Shown here: in pieces, positions 1-8,127 of the stretch
How the letters are laid out: each line of letters starts with the position of its first letter
Numbering within the stretch: position 1 is the first letter of the stretch
Assembly: GCA_930990065.1 (NCBI GenBank)
Contig: CAKNOA010000020.1
Span: forward strand, 1 to 38,282
Length of the DNA: 38,282 nucleotides
From: an uncultured Clostridia bacterium
GTDB taxonomy: Bacteria; Bacillota; Clostridia; Oscillospirales; Acutalibacteraceae
Direction: 5' to 3'
Notes under the pieces: model-generated
Seen by the model: the letters and a program-made list of their open reading frames with translations, nothing else
Database searches by the model: none
What the model was told of the DNA's origin: nothing
Translations under genes and position numbers: made by a program

Positions 1-84
1 ATTCCCGCACAGGGGGCTCTTTTTGTGCTGTCTGCACAATCTGGGGCGGTTCAGTGAATGGCCGGGCTTTTCTTGTCGTAAAAA

Positions 85-411
85 TCAATCGTAAATAATC
101 AGAGCCATAAATACCACCGGCTGATCGCCTACCGGGCGCAGACCGTGGCCGCAGCCGTCGGGGGTGTACGTGACATCGCCGGGTTTTACCAGACGGGTGG
201 TGCCGTTATCGTTGTATTCCGCCTCACCGGACAGAATGTAGTAGGTTTCGCTTTCGTTGTGGTGCACATGGTACCCCAGCGAAGAACCGGGCTGGATGGT
301 TACCTGCGCATACAACCCACATTTCCCGTTGAGTTCTTTTTCGCCCAGCAGTCGGCAAATGGTCACTTCCCCGTCGCCGCCGGCCATATTTTTGACAACA
401 TCAATTTGCAT
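85..411 (-). CDS. Small single-domain cupin protein
   Basis: A 108-residue cupin beta-barrel protein. Cupin motif 1 is visible as G-Y-H-V-H-H followed by E (two His and a Glu that normally bind a metal), and motif 2 as P-D-G-x-G-H. The domain fills the whole protein, so this is a stand-alone metal-binding cupin, likely cytoplasmic. The substrate cannot be told; relatives include sugar isomerases, dioxygenases and sensors. The start is set at 411 because AAAGGAG lies about 7 nt upstream; an in-frame Met 30 codons earlier has no such site and would cover the promoter at 442-470. It diverges from the feo operon, but nothing in the protein points to iron uptake. The fold is clear; the function is unknown. 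Confidence 0.85.
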   Translation of the reverse strand: MQIDVVKNMAGGDGEVTICRLLGEKELNGKCGLYAQVTIQPGSSLGYHVHHNESETYYILSGEAEYNDNGTTRLVKPGDVTYTPDGCGHGLRPVGDQPVVFMALIIYD

Positions 412-441
412 AGAAAACGCTCCTTTCGCGATTATGGCCCT

Positions 442-470
442 ATTATACCTCTGGGACAGGTGGGATGCAA
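442..470 (-). promoter_or_regulatory. Promoter of the cupin gene
   Basis: On the minus strand, TTGCAT (465-470) is separated by 17 bp from TATAAT (442-447), about 30 bp upstream of the cupin start codon. It diverges from the feo promoter, about 50 bp away. Confidence 0.7.
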
Positions 471-519
471 GAAAAAACAGGGAGTGGAAATTTTTTTCCA
501 AAATAAGGGCGCCTTCCTA

Positions 520-548
520 TTGACAAATGGAAGGAATATGCGTATGAT
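520..548 (+). promoter_or_regulatory. feo operon promoter
   Basis: TTGACA (520-525), a 17-bp spacer and TATGAT (543-548) form a near-consensus sigma-A promoter. Transcription should start near 555, just before the first of three palindromes, leaving a leader of about 105 nt before feoA. Confidence 0.8.
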
Positions 549-556
549 AATAAACG

Positions 557-572
557 GTTAGTGAAAGCTAAC
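557..572. promoter_or_regulatory. feo operator copy 1
   Basis: GTTAG-TGAAAG-CTAAC, the first of three 16-bp palindromes of the form GTTAG-N6-CTAAC. It covers the predicted transcription start. The sequence resembles operators of iron-responsive DtxR/IdeR-family repressors (TTAG/CTAA half-sites); the identity of the regulator is inferred. Confidence 0.75.
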
Positions 573-590
573 TTTTCTTTATGGAGAGAG

Positions 591-606
591 ATTAGCCAAA
601 ACTAAC
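591..606. promoter_or_regulatory. feo operator copy 2
   Basis: ATTAG-CCAAAA-CTAAC, the second palindrome, with one mismatch in the left arm. Its centre is 34 bp from copy 1. Like copy 1 it is followed directly by TTTT. Confidence 0.65.
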
Positions 607-623
607 TTTTTCTAGTTTCAATC

Positions 624-639
624 GTTAGTTAGAACTAAC
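624..639. promoter_or_regulatory. feo operator copy 3
   Basis: GTTAG-TTAGAA-CTAAC, which is also a 7-bp perfect inverted repeat (GTTAGTT/AACTAAC) around AG. Its centre is 33 bp from copy 2 and it lies just upstream of the feoA ribosome binding site. The even spacing of about three helical turns would place bound dimers on a similar face of the DNA. Confidence 0.7.
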
Positions 640-659
640 TTTGCGAAAGGGGGATCCGC

Positions 660-872
660 ATGATGCCTTTAACCTTGGCACCGGAAGGCGAAGAACAGGT
701 GATCCGGCGAATTGGCGGCAAACCGGATGTGCGCAAACATCTGGAAAACCTGGGGTTTGTGGCCGGTAGCCCGGTGATGGTGATCACGTCCCTGGGGGGA
801 AACGTGATTGTCAGCATTAAGGAAAGCCGCGTGGCCATCAGCCGGGAAATGGCGCAGAAAATCATGATCTGA
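660..872 (+). CDS. feoA: Ferrous iron transport protein FeoA (first copy)
   Basis: A 70-residue SH3-like FeoA protein. The usual core is present: a conserved Leu-Gly-Phe turn (E-N-L-G-F-V-A-G) followed by short beta strands ending in the S-R-V-A-I-S-R-E segment typical of FeoA. It is a cytoplasmic accessory of the Fe(II) permease FeoB. It is the first gene of a feoA-feoA-feoB-Cys-rich operon, 36 nt upstream of the second FeoA. The ATG at 660 follows AAAGGGGG by a few bases; the adjacent ATG at 663 is equally possible. Tandem divergent FeoA copies are common in Clostridia, and how their roles differ is unknown. Confidence 0.9.
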   Translation: MMPLTLAPEGEEQVIRRIGGKPDVRKHLENLGFVAGSPVMVITSLGGNVIVSIKESRVAISREMAQKIMI

Positions 873-908
873 CAAACGCGGTATGATCGGAATAGGAGGG
901 AACACACA

Positions 909-1130
909 GTGAAAACACTCAAAGAAGTGAAAGTCGGCGATCGGGTGACCGTGCTGCGATTGCATGGAGAAGGGGCCGTCAAACGGCGGATTATGGACAT
1001 GGGCCTTACCAAGGGGACCGAAGTCCTGGTGCGAAAAGTGGCGCCGCTGGGGGACCCGGTGGAAGTCACCGTACGCGGGTATGAACTGTCGCTGCGAAAA
1101 GATGACGCAGCCATGATTGAAGTCGAGTAA
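909..1130 (+). CDS. feoA: Ferrous iron transport protein FeoA (second copy)
   Basis: A second FeoA-type SH3-like protein of 73 residues, with the pattern G-D-R-V-x-V followed by I-M-D-M-G-L-T-K-G-T-E-V and ending in the G-Y-E-L-S-L-R-K segment. It begins with GTG at 909 after a good AGGAGGG site (894-900). It differs strongly from the first copy, so the pair is not a recent duplication. It ends 49 nt before feoB and is surely co-transcribed with it. It is expected to act with the FeoB G domain at the inner membrane face. Confidence 0.93.
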   Translation: MKTLKEVKVGDRVTVLRLHGEGAVKRRIMDMGLTKGTEVLVRKVAPLGDPVEVTVRGYELSLRKDDAAMIEVE

Positions 1131-1179
1131 ACCGGTTTGGCACAAAGCAGACAACAATCCGGCACAGAAAGGAAAATGG

Positions 1180-3672
1180 ATGATGGATCTGAGAATTGCT
1201 CTCGCAGGCAACCCGAATAGCGGCAAAACTACGCTGTTCAACGCGTTGACCGGTTCCAATCAGTTTGTGGGGAACTGGCCCGGTGTTACGGTGGAAAAAA
1301 AGGAAGGCAAGCTAAAAAAGCATGACGGCGTCACCATCACGGATTTGCCCGGCATTTATTCGCTTTCTCCCTATACGTTGGAAGAAGTGGTGGCACGAAA
1401 TTACCTCATTGGCGAGCGGCCCGACGCGATTTTAAACGTGGTCGACGGCACGAACCTGGAACGGAACCTGTATCTTACTACCCAGCTCACCGAACTGGGG
1501 ATTCCGGTAGTTGTGGCAGTCAATATGATAGACGTGGTGAAAAAACGCGGCGATGAAATTCGGCTTTCGGAATTATCCCGGGAACTGGGATGCCCGGTAC
1601 TGGCGGTGTCGGCCTTAAAAGGCACCGGCATTCGTGAAGCCGCCCAGGCGGCGGTAGATGCCGCCCTGGGAGCCAAAACCGTGCCCATGCATACGTTTTC
1701 CGGCGTGGTGGAACATGCCCTGGCGCATATTGAAGAAGCAGCTCTGTCCGGCATTCCCGAAGAACAGCAGCGCTGGTATGCCATTAAAATCTTTGAGCGG
1801 GATGAAAAGGTACTCTCCCAGCTAAAACTTTCCGAAACAGTGCTCCAGCATATCGAAAAAGATATCCGCGCCGCGGAAGAAGAATGCGACGACGATGCGG
1901 AAAGCCTGATTACTAACGAGCGGTATGTGTACATCGCGTCCATGATGAAGGGTTGCTATAAGAAAAAGCGGAAAGACCGCCTGTCTCCTTCGGATAAAAT
2001 TGACAAGGTAGTGACAAACCGCTTTGCGGCGCTGCCGATTTTTGCCCTAGTGATGTTCATTGTCTATTATATCTCCGTAACCACCGTGGGGACCTGGGCC
2101 ACAGACTGGGCCAACGACGGGGTGTTTGGCGACGGTTGGCACCTGGTGGGCAATGAACAATACGCGGCGGTAGCCGAAGAGTTTGACGGTGCTGCCAGTG
2201 TCGTAGACGGTTTTGTTTCGTATGAAGAAGCACAGGGAGCCGAACTCGGGGATCTTCCCGCCCTGATCGACCGGGAATCCGATACCTATGACCCGGCGGC
2301 AGCTAAAGCAGCCCTGCAGGAGTTTGCATCCGGTATTGCCGATACGGATGAAGCGGTGTATGAAGTGACCGACGAAGAAACCCTTGCGACCGAAGAAGTC
2401 ACCTCTACGGGTGCTGAACTCAAGGAAGCGCTAACGGTACTGGATTCCTACGGGTATGAAGCGCCGGACCCCGCTTCCTATGGGGTGTGGGTACCGGGTA
2501 TCCCGGTTTTGGTGGAGCAGGCTCTACAAAGCGCTAACTGTGCTCCGTGGCTGTATGGCCTGATTATGGATGGCATTATCGCCGGTGTTGGGGCCGTACT
2601 GGGGTTTGTACCGCAGATGTTGGTACTCTTTATCTTCCTGGCGTTTTTGGAATCCTGCGGGTATATGGCCCGAATTGCGTTTGTTATGGACCGTATTTTC
2701 CGTAAATTCGGTCTGTCGGGGAAATCGTTTATCCCGATTCTCATTGGCACCGGGTGCGGTGTGCCCGGCATTATGGCCTCCCGTACCATTGAAAACGAAC
2801 GGGATCGCCGCATGACCATTATGACCACCACCTTTATCCCCTGTGGGGCCAAACTGCCGTTTATTGCCATGGTGGCCGGGGCTCTGTTTGGTGGGGCTCC
2901 CTGGGTAGCGCCTTCGGCGTACTTTGTGGGTATGGCCGCTATCATCCTGTCGGGGATTATGCTGAAAAAGACAAAACGCTTTGCCGGTGAACCGGCGCCG
3001 TTTGTCATGGAACTGCCCGCTTATCACTGGCCTACCGTGGGGAACGTGCTGCGCTCCATGTGGGAACGCGGCTGGTCCTTCATCAAAAAAGCCGGTACCA
3101 TCATTCTGCTTTCCACCATTGTGGTGTGGTTCGTCACGTATTTTGGTTTTGTCGATGGCGGCTTTACCATGCTCAGCGACGACCAGATTGACCACAGCCT
3201 GCTGCGGTATATTGGCGATGGCATTGCCTGGCTGTTCATCCCGCTGGGATGGGGCGATTGGCAGGCAGCGGTGGCTTCGGTGACCGGGCTGGTGGCCAAA
3301 GAAAACATTGTGGGTACCCTGGGTATCTTGTACAGTGCCGGTGAAGGTACGGTATATGCCAATATGGCGGCCTCCTTTACGGCGGTGAGCGGGTATTCGT
3401 TCCTGGTGTTCAATTTGCTGTGCGCACCCTGCTTTGCCGCTATGGGGGCCATCAAGCGCGAAATGAACAACCGCCGCTGGTTCTGGTTTGCGGTGGGCTA
3501 TCAGTGCGGCTTCGCGTATGCGGCGGCGCTGGTTGTCAACCAGCTGGGGCTGCTGTTTACCGGGCATATGGACATCCTCGGCACGGTGGTGGCGCTGCTT
3601 TTGATTGTGCTGGCAATTTATTTGCTGGTGCGTCCCGAACCAAAGGAAAACAGAAAAGCGGTTCTTAGTTAA
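1180..3672 (+). CDS. feoB: Ferrous iron transporter FeoB with a large extracellular insert
   Basis: An 830-residue GTP-dependent Fe(II) permease. The N-terminal G domain shows G1 (GNPNSGKT, residues 10-17), G3 (DLPG, 55-58), G4 (NMID, 115-118) and a G5-like SALKG. A helical spacer follows, then a multi-span membrane region with the FeoB signatures GTGCGVPG, FIPCGAKLP and VAKENIVGTLG. Between the first membrane span and the conserved WVPGIP segment (about residues 318-435) lies an acidic, Ala/Glu/Asp-rich insert of about 118 residues that is much longer than the loop in many FeoB proteins. The start at 1180 (or the next ATG at 1183) follows AAAGGA by about 6 nt; the longer frame from 1117 would overlap feoA and has no site. 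Confidence 0.96.
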   Translation: MMDLRIALAGNPNSGKTTLFNALTGSNQFVGNWPGVTVEKKEGKLKKHDGVTITDLPGIYSLSPYTLEEVVARNYLIGERPDAILNVVDGTNLERNLYLTTQLTELGIPVVVAVNMIDVVKKRGDEIRLSELSRELGCPVLAVSALKGTGIREAAQAAVDAALGAKTVPMHTFSGVVEHALAHIEEAALSGIPEEQQRWYAIKIFERDEKVLSQLKLSETVLQHIEKDIRAAEEECDDDAESLITNERYVYIASMMKGCYKKKRKDRLSPSDKIDKVVTNRFAALPIFALVMFIVYYISVTTVGTWATDWANDGVFGDGWHLVGNEQYAAVAEEFDGAASVVDGFVSYEEAQGAELGDLPALIDRESDTYDPAAAKAALQEFASGIADTDEAVYEVTDEETLATEEVTSTGAELKEALTVLDSYGYEAPDPASYGVWVPGIPVLVEQALQSANCAPWLYGLIMDGIIAGVGAVLGFVPQMLVLFIFLAFLESCGYMARIAFVMDRIFRKFGLSGKSFIPILIGTGCGVPGIMASRTIENERDRRMTIMTTTFIPCGAKLPFIAMVAGALFGGAPWVAPSAYFVGMAAIILSGIMLKKTKRFAGEPAPFVMELPAYHWPTVGNVLRSMWERGWSFIKKAGTIILLSTIVVWFVTYFGFVDGGFTMLSDDQIDHSLLRYIGDGIAWLFIPLGWGDWQAAVASVTGLVAKENIVGTLGILYSAGEGTVYANMAASFTAVSGYSFLVFNLLCAPCFAAMGAIKREMNNRRWFWFAVGYQCGFAYAAALVVNQLGLLFTGHMDILGTVVALLLIVLAIYLLVRPEPKENRKAVLS

Positions 3673-3692
3673 TAAAGGAGGAAGGAAAGGCC

Positions 3693-3872
3693 ATGTCCTG
3701 GCTATGGGAACAAAGTGGTACGATTTTCGTTTTGCTTATTGTGATCGCCGTGGTGGTTTTGATTTTATATAGCCTGCGGCGGGATAAACAAAAGGGCCGC
3801 TCCCCTTGCGGCGGCCACTGCGGACACTGCCCCATGGGCGGAGCGTGCCATTCTAAAAAGGATCCTTCTTAA
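3693..3872 (+). CDS. FeoB-associated Cys-rich small membrane protein
   Basis: A 59-residue peptide made of one N-terminal membrane helix (about residues 10-27), a short basic stretch and a cytoplasmic tail with four cysteines in the order C-x3-C-x2-C-x5-C plus nearby histidines. This is the layout of the small FeoB-associated Cys-rich membrane protein family, which commonly follows feoB in Firmicutes and may play a FeoC-like role. It starts 20 nt after the feoB stop with AAAGGAGG upstream, and a strong terminator follows at once, so it is the last gene of the feo operon. Binding of iron or an Fe-S cluster by the Cys tail is inferred, not shown. Confidence 0.88.
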   Translation: MSWLWEQSGTIFVLLIVIAVVVLILYSLRRDKQKGRSPCGGHCGHCPMGGACHSKKDPS

Positions 3873-3878
3873 AAAAGC

Positions 3879-3912
3879 AAAATCCCCGGCGTTTTTACAC
3901 GCCGGGGATTTT
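3879..3912. terminator. Terminator of the feo operon
   Basis: A perfect GC-rich stem (aatccccggcgt at 3881-3892 with its complement at 3899-3910) around a 6-nt loop, flanked by A residues on the left and T residues on the right. It can work in both directions and also ends the minus-strand aminotransferase remnant. Confidence 0.9.
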
Positions 3913-3990
3913 ATTGCTTGTAGGCGAGGACGATAGCGGAGATGATCCGGTCCACACCCTGAAAAACCAGGATCCCAAATAAGAAACCTT

Positions 3991-4908
3991 TTATTCCTTG
4001 GCGGTAACGGCTTCCAGAGCACCGTCCAGCACGCTGACGGCCGTGTCGATTTCCTCTTTGGGGACCGTCAGAGGGGCAATGAACCGGATGATGTTTTTGT
4101 CGCTTCCGCAGGAGAGCAGGAACACATTTTTCTCCAGAGCCCACTGCAAAATTTTTGCCGTCGTTTCATGGTCCGGGCTGCCGTCCGCGTGAGCGATTTC
4201 CATGCCGATCATCAAACCGAGTCCACGGACTTCCCCAATGACGTCATATTTTTCGGCCAGCACGTTCAGCTTCTCCATAAAGTAAGCGCCCATTTTCCGG
4301 CCGTTTTCCACGGCTCCATTTTCCAGAATATCCATGGTGGCCAGGGCCGCTGCGCACGAAACGGGATTTCCTCCGAATGTTCCTCCATGAGCTCCGGCTG
4401 TCCATTTATCCATGATCTCTGTGCGTCCAATGACGGCGGACAGGGGGAACCCGTTGGCAATACCCTTGGCACAGGCCAGGATGTCGGGCTGTACGCCCAG
4501 CGTCTGCCAGGCAAACATATGGCCCGTACGGCCAAAGCCGGTCTGCACTTCATCAAAAATGAGCATAATGCCGTATTTATCGCAAACTTCCCGTACATAG
4601 CGTACCCATTCAACCGGAGGGACGATATAACCGCCTTCGCCCTGCACCGGTTCCATGAGAATGGCCGCGACCGAGTAGGGGTCGATCAAGCATTTAAACA
4701 GGTTGTCGAACTGGGTAAAGTATTCCTTCGGGCACTGCCCATTTTCCATTTTGTACGGCGTTCCAAACAGTTTGGGATATTCGGCAAAATAGATGGAAGG
4801 CGCCAGTCCTTCGTAATGTTTCCGGTAGGCGGAATTGGAAGCCGTCAGCGATGTACACAAAAGCGTGCGCCCATGGAAAGAACCCTTAAAGGCGATAACA
4901 GCCGGCCG
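3991..4908 (-). pseudogene. 5'-truncated class III aminotransferase (GABA/beta-alanine type)
   Basis: About 305 residues of a PLP-dependent class III (4-aminobutyrate-type) aminotransferase. Present are F-K-G-S-F-H-G-R-T, E-P-V-Q-G-E-G-G-Y, the PLP-binding I-F-D-E-V-Q-T-G-F-G-R-T-G, the Schiff-base lysine in C-A-K-G-I-A-N-G-F-P and H-G-G-T-F-G-G-N-P. The family is normally about 430-450 residues, so roughly the first 130 are missing. Homology stops near 4908, where sequence of a dehydrogenase on the other strand begins. The frame runs on upstream for some 36 codons, but these are antisense to the dehydrogenase and look like nothing. Without its N-terminal segment it is probably inactive. Beta-alanine or GABA as former substrate would fit the carbamoylase nearby; this is inferred. 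Confidence 0.85.
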
Positions 4909-5562
4909 CTGCTTCTGTCCATTTGCCATGATGTCACCCTGCACAGCGATTATTATAAAGGCGCTTACTGGCAGGAAAAAGAACACAAACGTGCCTCTTT
5001 TGTCTTGACACGGCAAATGGAATTATACGGGAAAACCATGGGGATTATCGGGTTAGGGCATATTGGGCTTTGCGTGGCACAAACCGCCAAGGCGTTTGGC
5101 ATGAAAGTCATCGCCTATTCCCGGTCCGTCAAAACCGGCCCCGAATATGATGGCATTGAGCAGAAAAGCTTTCAGGATGTGCTGGCGCTAAGTGATGTCG
5201 TTTCCATCCACTGCCCGCTGACGGAAGCCACCCGAGGGCTTTTCGACAGCACCGCTTTCAGCCAAATGAAAGACGGCGCGATTCTGCTCAACACGGCCCG
5301 GGGTGAAATCATCGATGAGCAGGCTCTTGCTAAGGCCCTGGAAACAGGGAAAATCTATGCGGCCGGCTTGGATGTGCTCACCGGCGAACCTCTGCAAAAA
5401 CCCAGTGTGCTGATGAGCTGCCCCCATACAAAACTGACACCTCATATGGCATGGACCCCTCCGGAATCGAGAATCCGGGGCGTCTATACAGAGGCGGCCA
5501 ATTTTAAGCGGTGGCTGCATGGCGAACCTATACAAAACCTGGCCGAAAAACGTACGGTTTAA
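4909..5562 (+). pseudogene. 5'-truncated D-2-hydroxyacid dehydrogenase
   Basis: About 217 residues from the C-terminal two thirds of a D-2-hydroxyacid (glycerate/phosphoglycerate-type) dehydrogenase. The NAD-binding G-L-G-H-I-G is present, as are the catalytic Arg (N-T-A-R-G-E), Glu (G-L-D-V-L-T-G-E-P) and His (L-T-P-H-M-A-W). The first 100 or so residues, which form part of the substrate domain, are absent. The homologous part begins at L-L-L-S-I-C-H-D-V, right against the truncated aminotransferase. No start codon with a ribosome binding site was found at the new 5' end. It stops 13 nt before the amidohydrolase gene, so it was probably the previous gene of that operon. Confidence 0.85.
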
Positions 5563-5575
5563 ATGGGGGGAAATC

Positions 5576-7021
5576 ATGAAAAAGCTGACATTGATTACCA
5601 ATACGTCCTATGTGGTAGGCTGTGAAAATGACCATCATTATTTGCTGAAGAATGGCCAAGTCGCCTTCCGGGGGAATGAAATTGTCTTTGTGGGACGTGA
5701 CTATCCCGCCAAACCCGGCGAAATCGATGAAATCATCGACGCCAAGGGTGGGATCGTCATCCCAGGGCTGATCAATTTGCACTGCCATGTAGCGGCCAGC
5801 CCGGTGGAAAAGGGCTTTTTGGAGGATTTAGGCAGCCCCACCATGTACATGACGGGGCTCTATGAGTATCTGCGGGTCACTCATCTGGCGCCAGAAGATC
5901 AAATGAACGTCCTACAGTTTTCGTTAGGCGATATCATGGTGCGTGGGTCCACCACGATTTTTGAATTGGGGTTGGGAAGCCCCGAAATGGTGGAAGCCAT
6001 CGGACAGACCGGCATCCGCGCCTATATCGGCCTGATGGCCCGTGCCGGTGTGTTTATGACCAAAGACGGGTTTAAGCCCTATTACGAATGGGATGAACCC
6101 AATGCGTTTAAACGGCTGGAGGAGACCTTGCGGCGCCGGGATCAGTATGACGGGTCCTTTGACGGGCGCATCCATATTGGTTTGTATCCGGGCCAGGTGG
6201 ATACCTGTACGCCCGATTATTTGGATGAAGTCGCCCGCGTGATGCGGGATAACCCCAAAATGCCGCTGGCCATCCATGCCGCCCAGACGATCAACGAGTA
6301 CAACCGCATTGTGCAGCTGTACGGGATGACCCCGGCGCATTTCCTGGCCGAACATGGCATTATCGGCCCGCAGGTACAGCTGGGCCACTACATCATGCCG
6401 TGTGGCCATAGCCTGAACCGGCTTAAATTAAAAGGGGAGCTGGAACTGCTGGCTAAGACGGGTACCAATGTCATCCATTGCCCGTGGAGTTATGCACGGC
6501 GGGGGATGATCATGGAATCGCTGCAGAAGTACCTGGATCTGGGGATCAATGTGGCGTTGGGTACCGATACGTTCACCCAGGATATGATCTTTGAAATGAA
6601 GTGTGCGGCTGTGTGCTGCAAAATTGCCGAAAACGGGGATCCGTTCACCGGTACAGCGGCCGAGGTCTTCAATGCGGCTACGATTGCCGGTGCCAAAGCG
6701 CTGGGTCGTGACGATTTGGGCCGGTTGCAGCCGGGCGCCAAAGCCGATATTGTCATCGTGCGTACGGATAATTTTGACTGTATGCCGCTGCGTGACCCCA
6801 TTAAAGTGCTGGTTTATTCCGCTTCCAGCCATGATATTGGGCGTGTCATCGTAGATGGCCAGACCTTGGTGCAAGACGGCAAGGTGCTTCGCGGAGATCA
6901 GGAAAAAATGTATCACGATATGCAAAAGGCCGGTGAACGCATGTGGAAAAATGTCCCCAACCGGGATTACAAAGGCCGGACTGCCGACCAGATTAGTCCT
7001 TTTTCCTTCCCGCTTCGATAA
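5576..7021 (+). CDS. Amidohydrolase of the TRZ/ATZ (SsnA-like) family
   Basis: A 481-residue metal-dependent hydrolase with an N-terminal beta-sandwich, a TIM barrel and a C-terminal return of the sandwich. Metal ligands are visible as H69-C-H71, H234, H271 and D331 (L-G-T-D). Family members deaminate or dechlorinate purines, pyrimidines, triazines or thioadenosine compounds. Where many relatives have His-x-x-Glu with a catalytic Glu, this one reads H234-A-A-Q237, so activity or reaction may differ. The start at 5576 follows a GGGGGG tract by 5 nt; the 57-nt upstream extension overlaps the dehydrogenase end. It lies 24 nt before a broken HisC-like gene and seems part of one operon through to 10011. 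The true substrate is not known. Confidence 0.85.
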   Translation: MKKLTLITNTSYVVGCENDHHYLLKNGQVAFRGNEIVFVGRDYPAKPGEIDEIIDAKGGIVIPGLINLHCHVAASPVEKGFLEDLGSPTMYMTGLYEYLRVTHLAPEDQMNVLQFSLGDIMVRGSTTIFELGLGSPEMVEAIGQTGIRAYIGLMARAGVFMTKDGFKPYYEWDEPNAFKRLEETLRRRDQYDGSFDGRIHIGLYPGQVDTCTPDYLDEVARVMRDNPKMPLAIHAAQTINEYNRIVQLYGMTPAHFLAEHGIIGPQVQLGHYIMPCGHSLNRLKLKGELELLAKTGTNVIHCPWSYARRGMIMESLQKYLDLGINVALGTDTFTQDMIFEMKCAAVCCKIAENGDPFTGTAAEVFNAATIAGAKALGRDDLGRLQPGAKADIVIVRTDNFDCMPLRDPIKVLVYSASSHDIGRVIVDGQTLVQDGKVLRGDQEKMYHDMQKAGERMWKNVPNRDYKGRTADQISPFSFPLR

Positions 7022-7045
7022 TATCAGAACAAAGGAGACTTTCAA

Positions 7046-8126
7046 ATGTTAAAAGATCTGGTAAACCCCGCAGCCTGTATAAAAGGTACGTATCAGTTGG
7101 GCGAAACGTCCCAATCGGCGACTAAGGAATTGGGCCTGAGTAAAGTCTATAAGCTCAATTCCAATGAGAATCCCTTGGGGGTTTTGCCGCTAGCTGTAGA
7201 GGCGATGAAAAAGGCAGCCTGCGAAGTTAATTATTACCCGGACCCGACGGGGGTCTCGCTGCGGGAAAAATTGGCCAAACGGCTGCATGTGGAACCTGAC
7301 AACATTGTTATTACCGAAGGGGCCAGTGTCACGTTGACCTTACTAGCGGAGATGTTTTTGAACCCGGGGGATGAAGTGCTGGAGCACTGGCCCATTTACA
7401 GTGGGTATCAGCGCCGGATGATCGACACCCGTCAGGCGGTGGCCGTCAAGGTGCCGGTTCACGAAAACGGGCAGCCGGATTTTGAAAAAATGCTGGAGGC
7501 CATTACCGATAAGACCCGCATGGTGATTATTTGCAATCCCAATAACCCCACGGGCGTTGTGTGTGATATTTGATTTCATTCGCCGGGTACCGGACGATAT
7601 TATTGTACTGGTAGACGAAGCGTATATCGATTTTGTCGAGGATGAAACCTATCCCTCTGCCGTACAGCTGATCCATGACCATGAAAACGTGGTGGTAGTG
7701 CGTACCTTCTCCAAAATTGCCGGTATGGCCGGGGCTCGCATTGGGTATGCCGTTGCCTGCAAAGAGATGATCTGGTACTACAATAATATGGTCAATTTCT
7801 TCTGCGCCAGCGGGACGGCCTTGGCGGGGGCAGAGGCCTTTTTGGATGACGATGAATTCCGTACCCGCACACGAAGGGAAATGATCAAAGGGCGCACCTA
7901 TATTATGGATGAACTGCGCGCCATGGGGTATGAACCGTACCCCAGCCAGACCAACTTTGTGGCCTGTGATATGCATGTGGATCCCCTAAAACTTACGGAA
8001 CAGCTCCGCCAGAAGGGAATCCTGATCCGTGGCAATCTGGGCGTTCCGCGCATGACCGTAGGAGACAAAGAGGCCAACCATGCCTTGATTCAGGCCCTTC
8101 ACGAGATCCTGCAGGGGGATAACTGA
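7046..8126 (+). pseudogene. Frameshifted HisC-like class I/II aminotransferase
   Basis: Two overlapping frames together make one fold-type I PLP aminotransferase resembling histidinol-phosphate aminotransferase. The first frame (7046-7573) runs from the N-terminus through Y-Y-P-D-P-T-G to C-N-P-N-N-P-T-G and then meets TGA. The second (from about 7557, +1 frame) resumes at F-D-F-I-R-R-V-P, with D-E-A-Y and the PLP lysine in T-F-S-K-I. The break falls in the loop after NPTG, where the family usually has a few more residues, so a short deletion of non-triplet length is likely. Both halves look otherwise well preserved, suggesting a recent event or a sequencing error. AGGAG precedes the ATG at 7046. 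It probably acted on an amino acid made or used by the neighbouring hydrolases. Confidence 0.88.
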
Positions 8127-8127
8127 T

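Noticed and set aside
1-84. Possible terminator or gene at the left edge
   Set aside because: Only a loose GCACA/TGTGC inverted repeat is visible and no coding pattern; too little to call.
4168-5562. A single long plus-strand gene through the junction
   Set aside because: Only the part from about 4909 resembles a dehydrogenase; the upstream half is antisense to the aminotransferase remnant and is not homologous to anything recognised.
7046-8126. Two separate genes, as the two frames suggest
   Set aside because: Each half carries complementary parts of one PLP fold (NPTG in the first, the SK lysine in the second).
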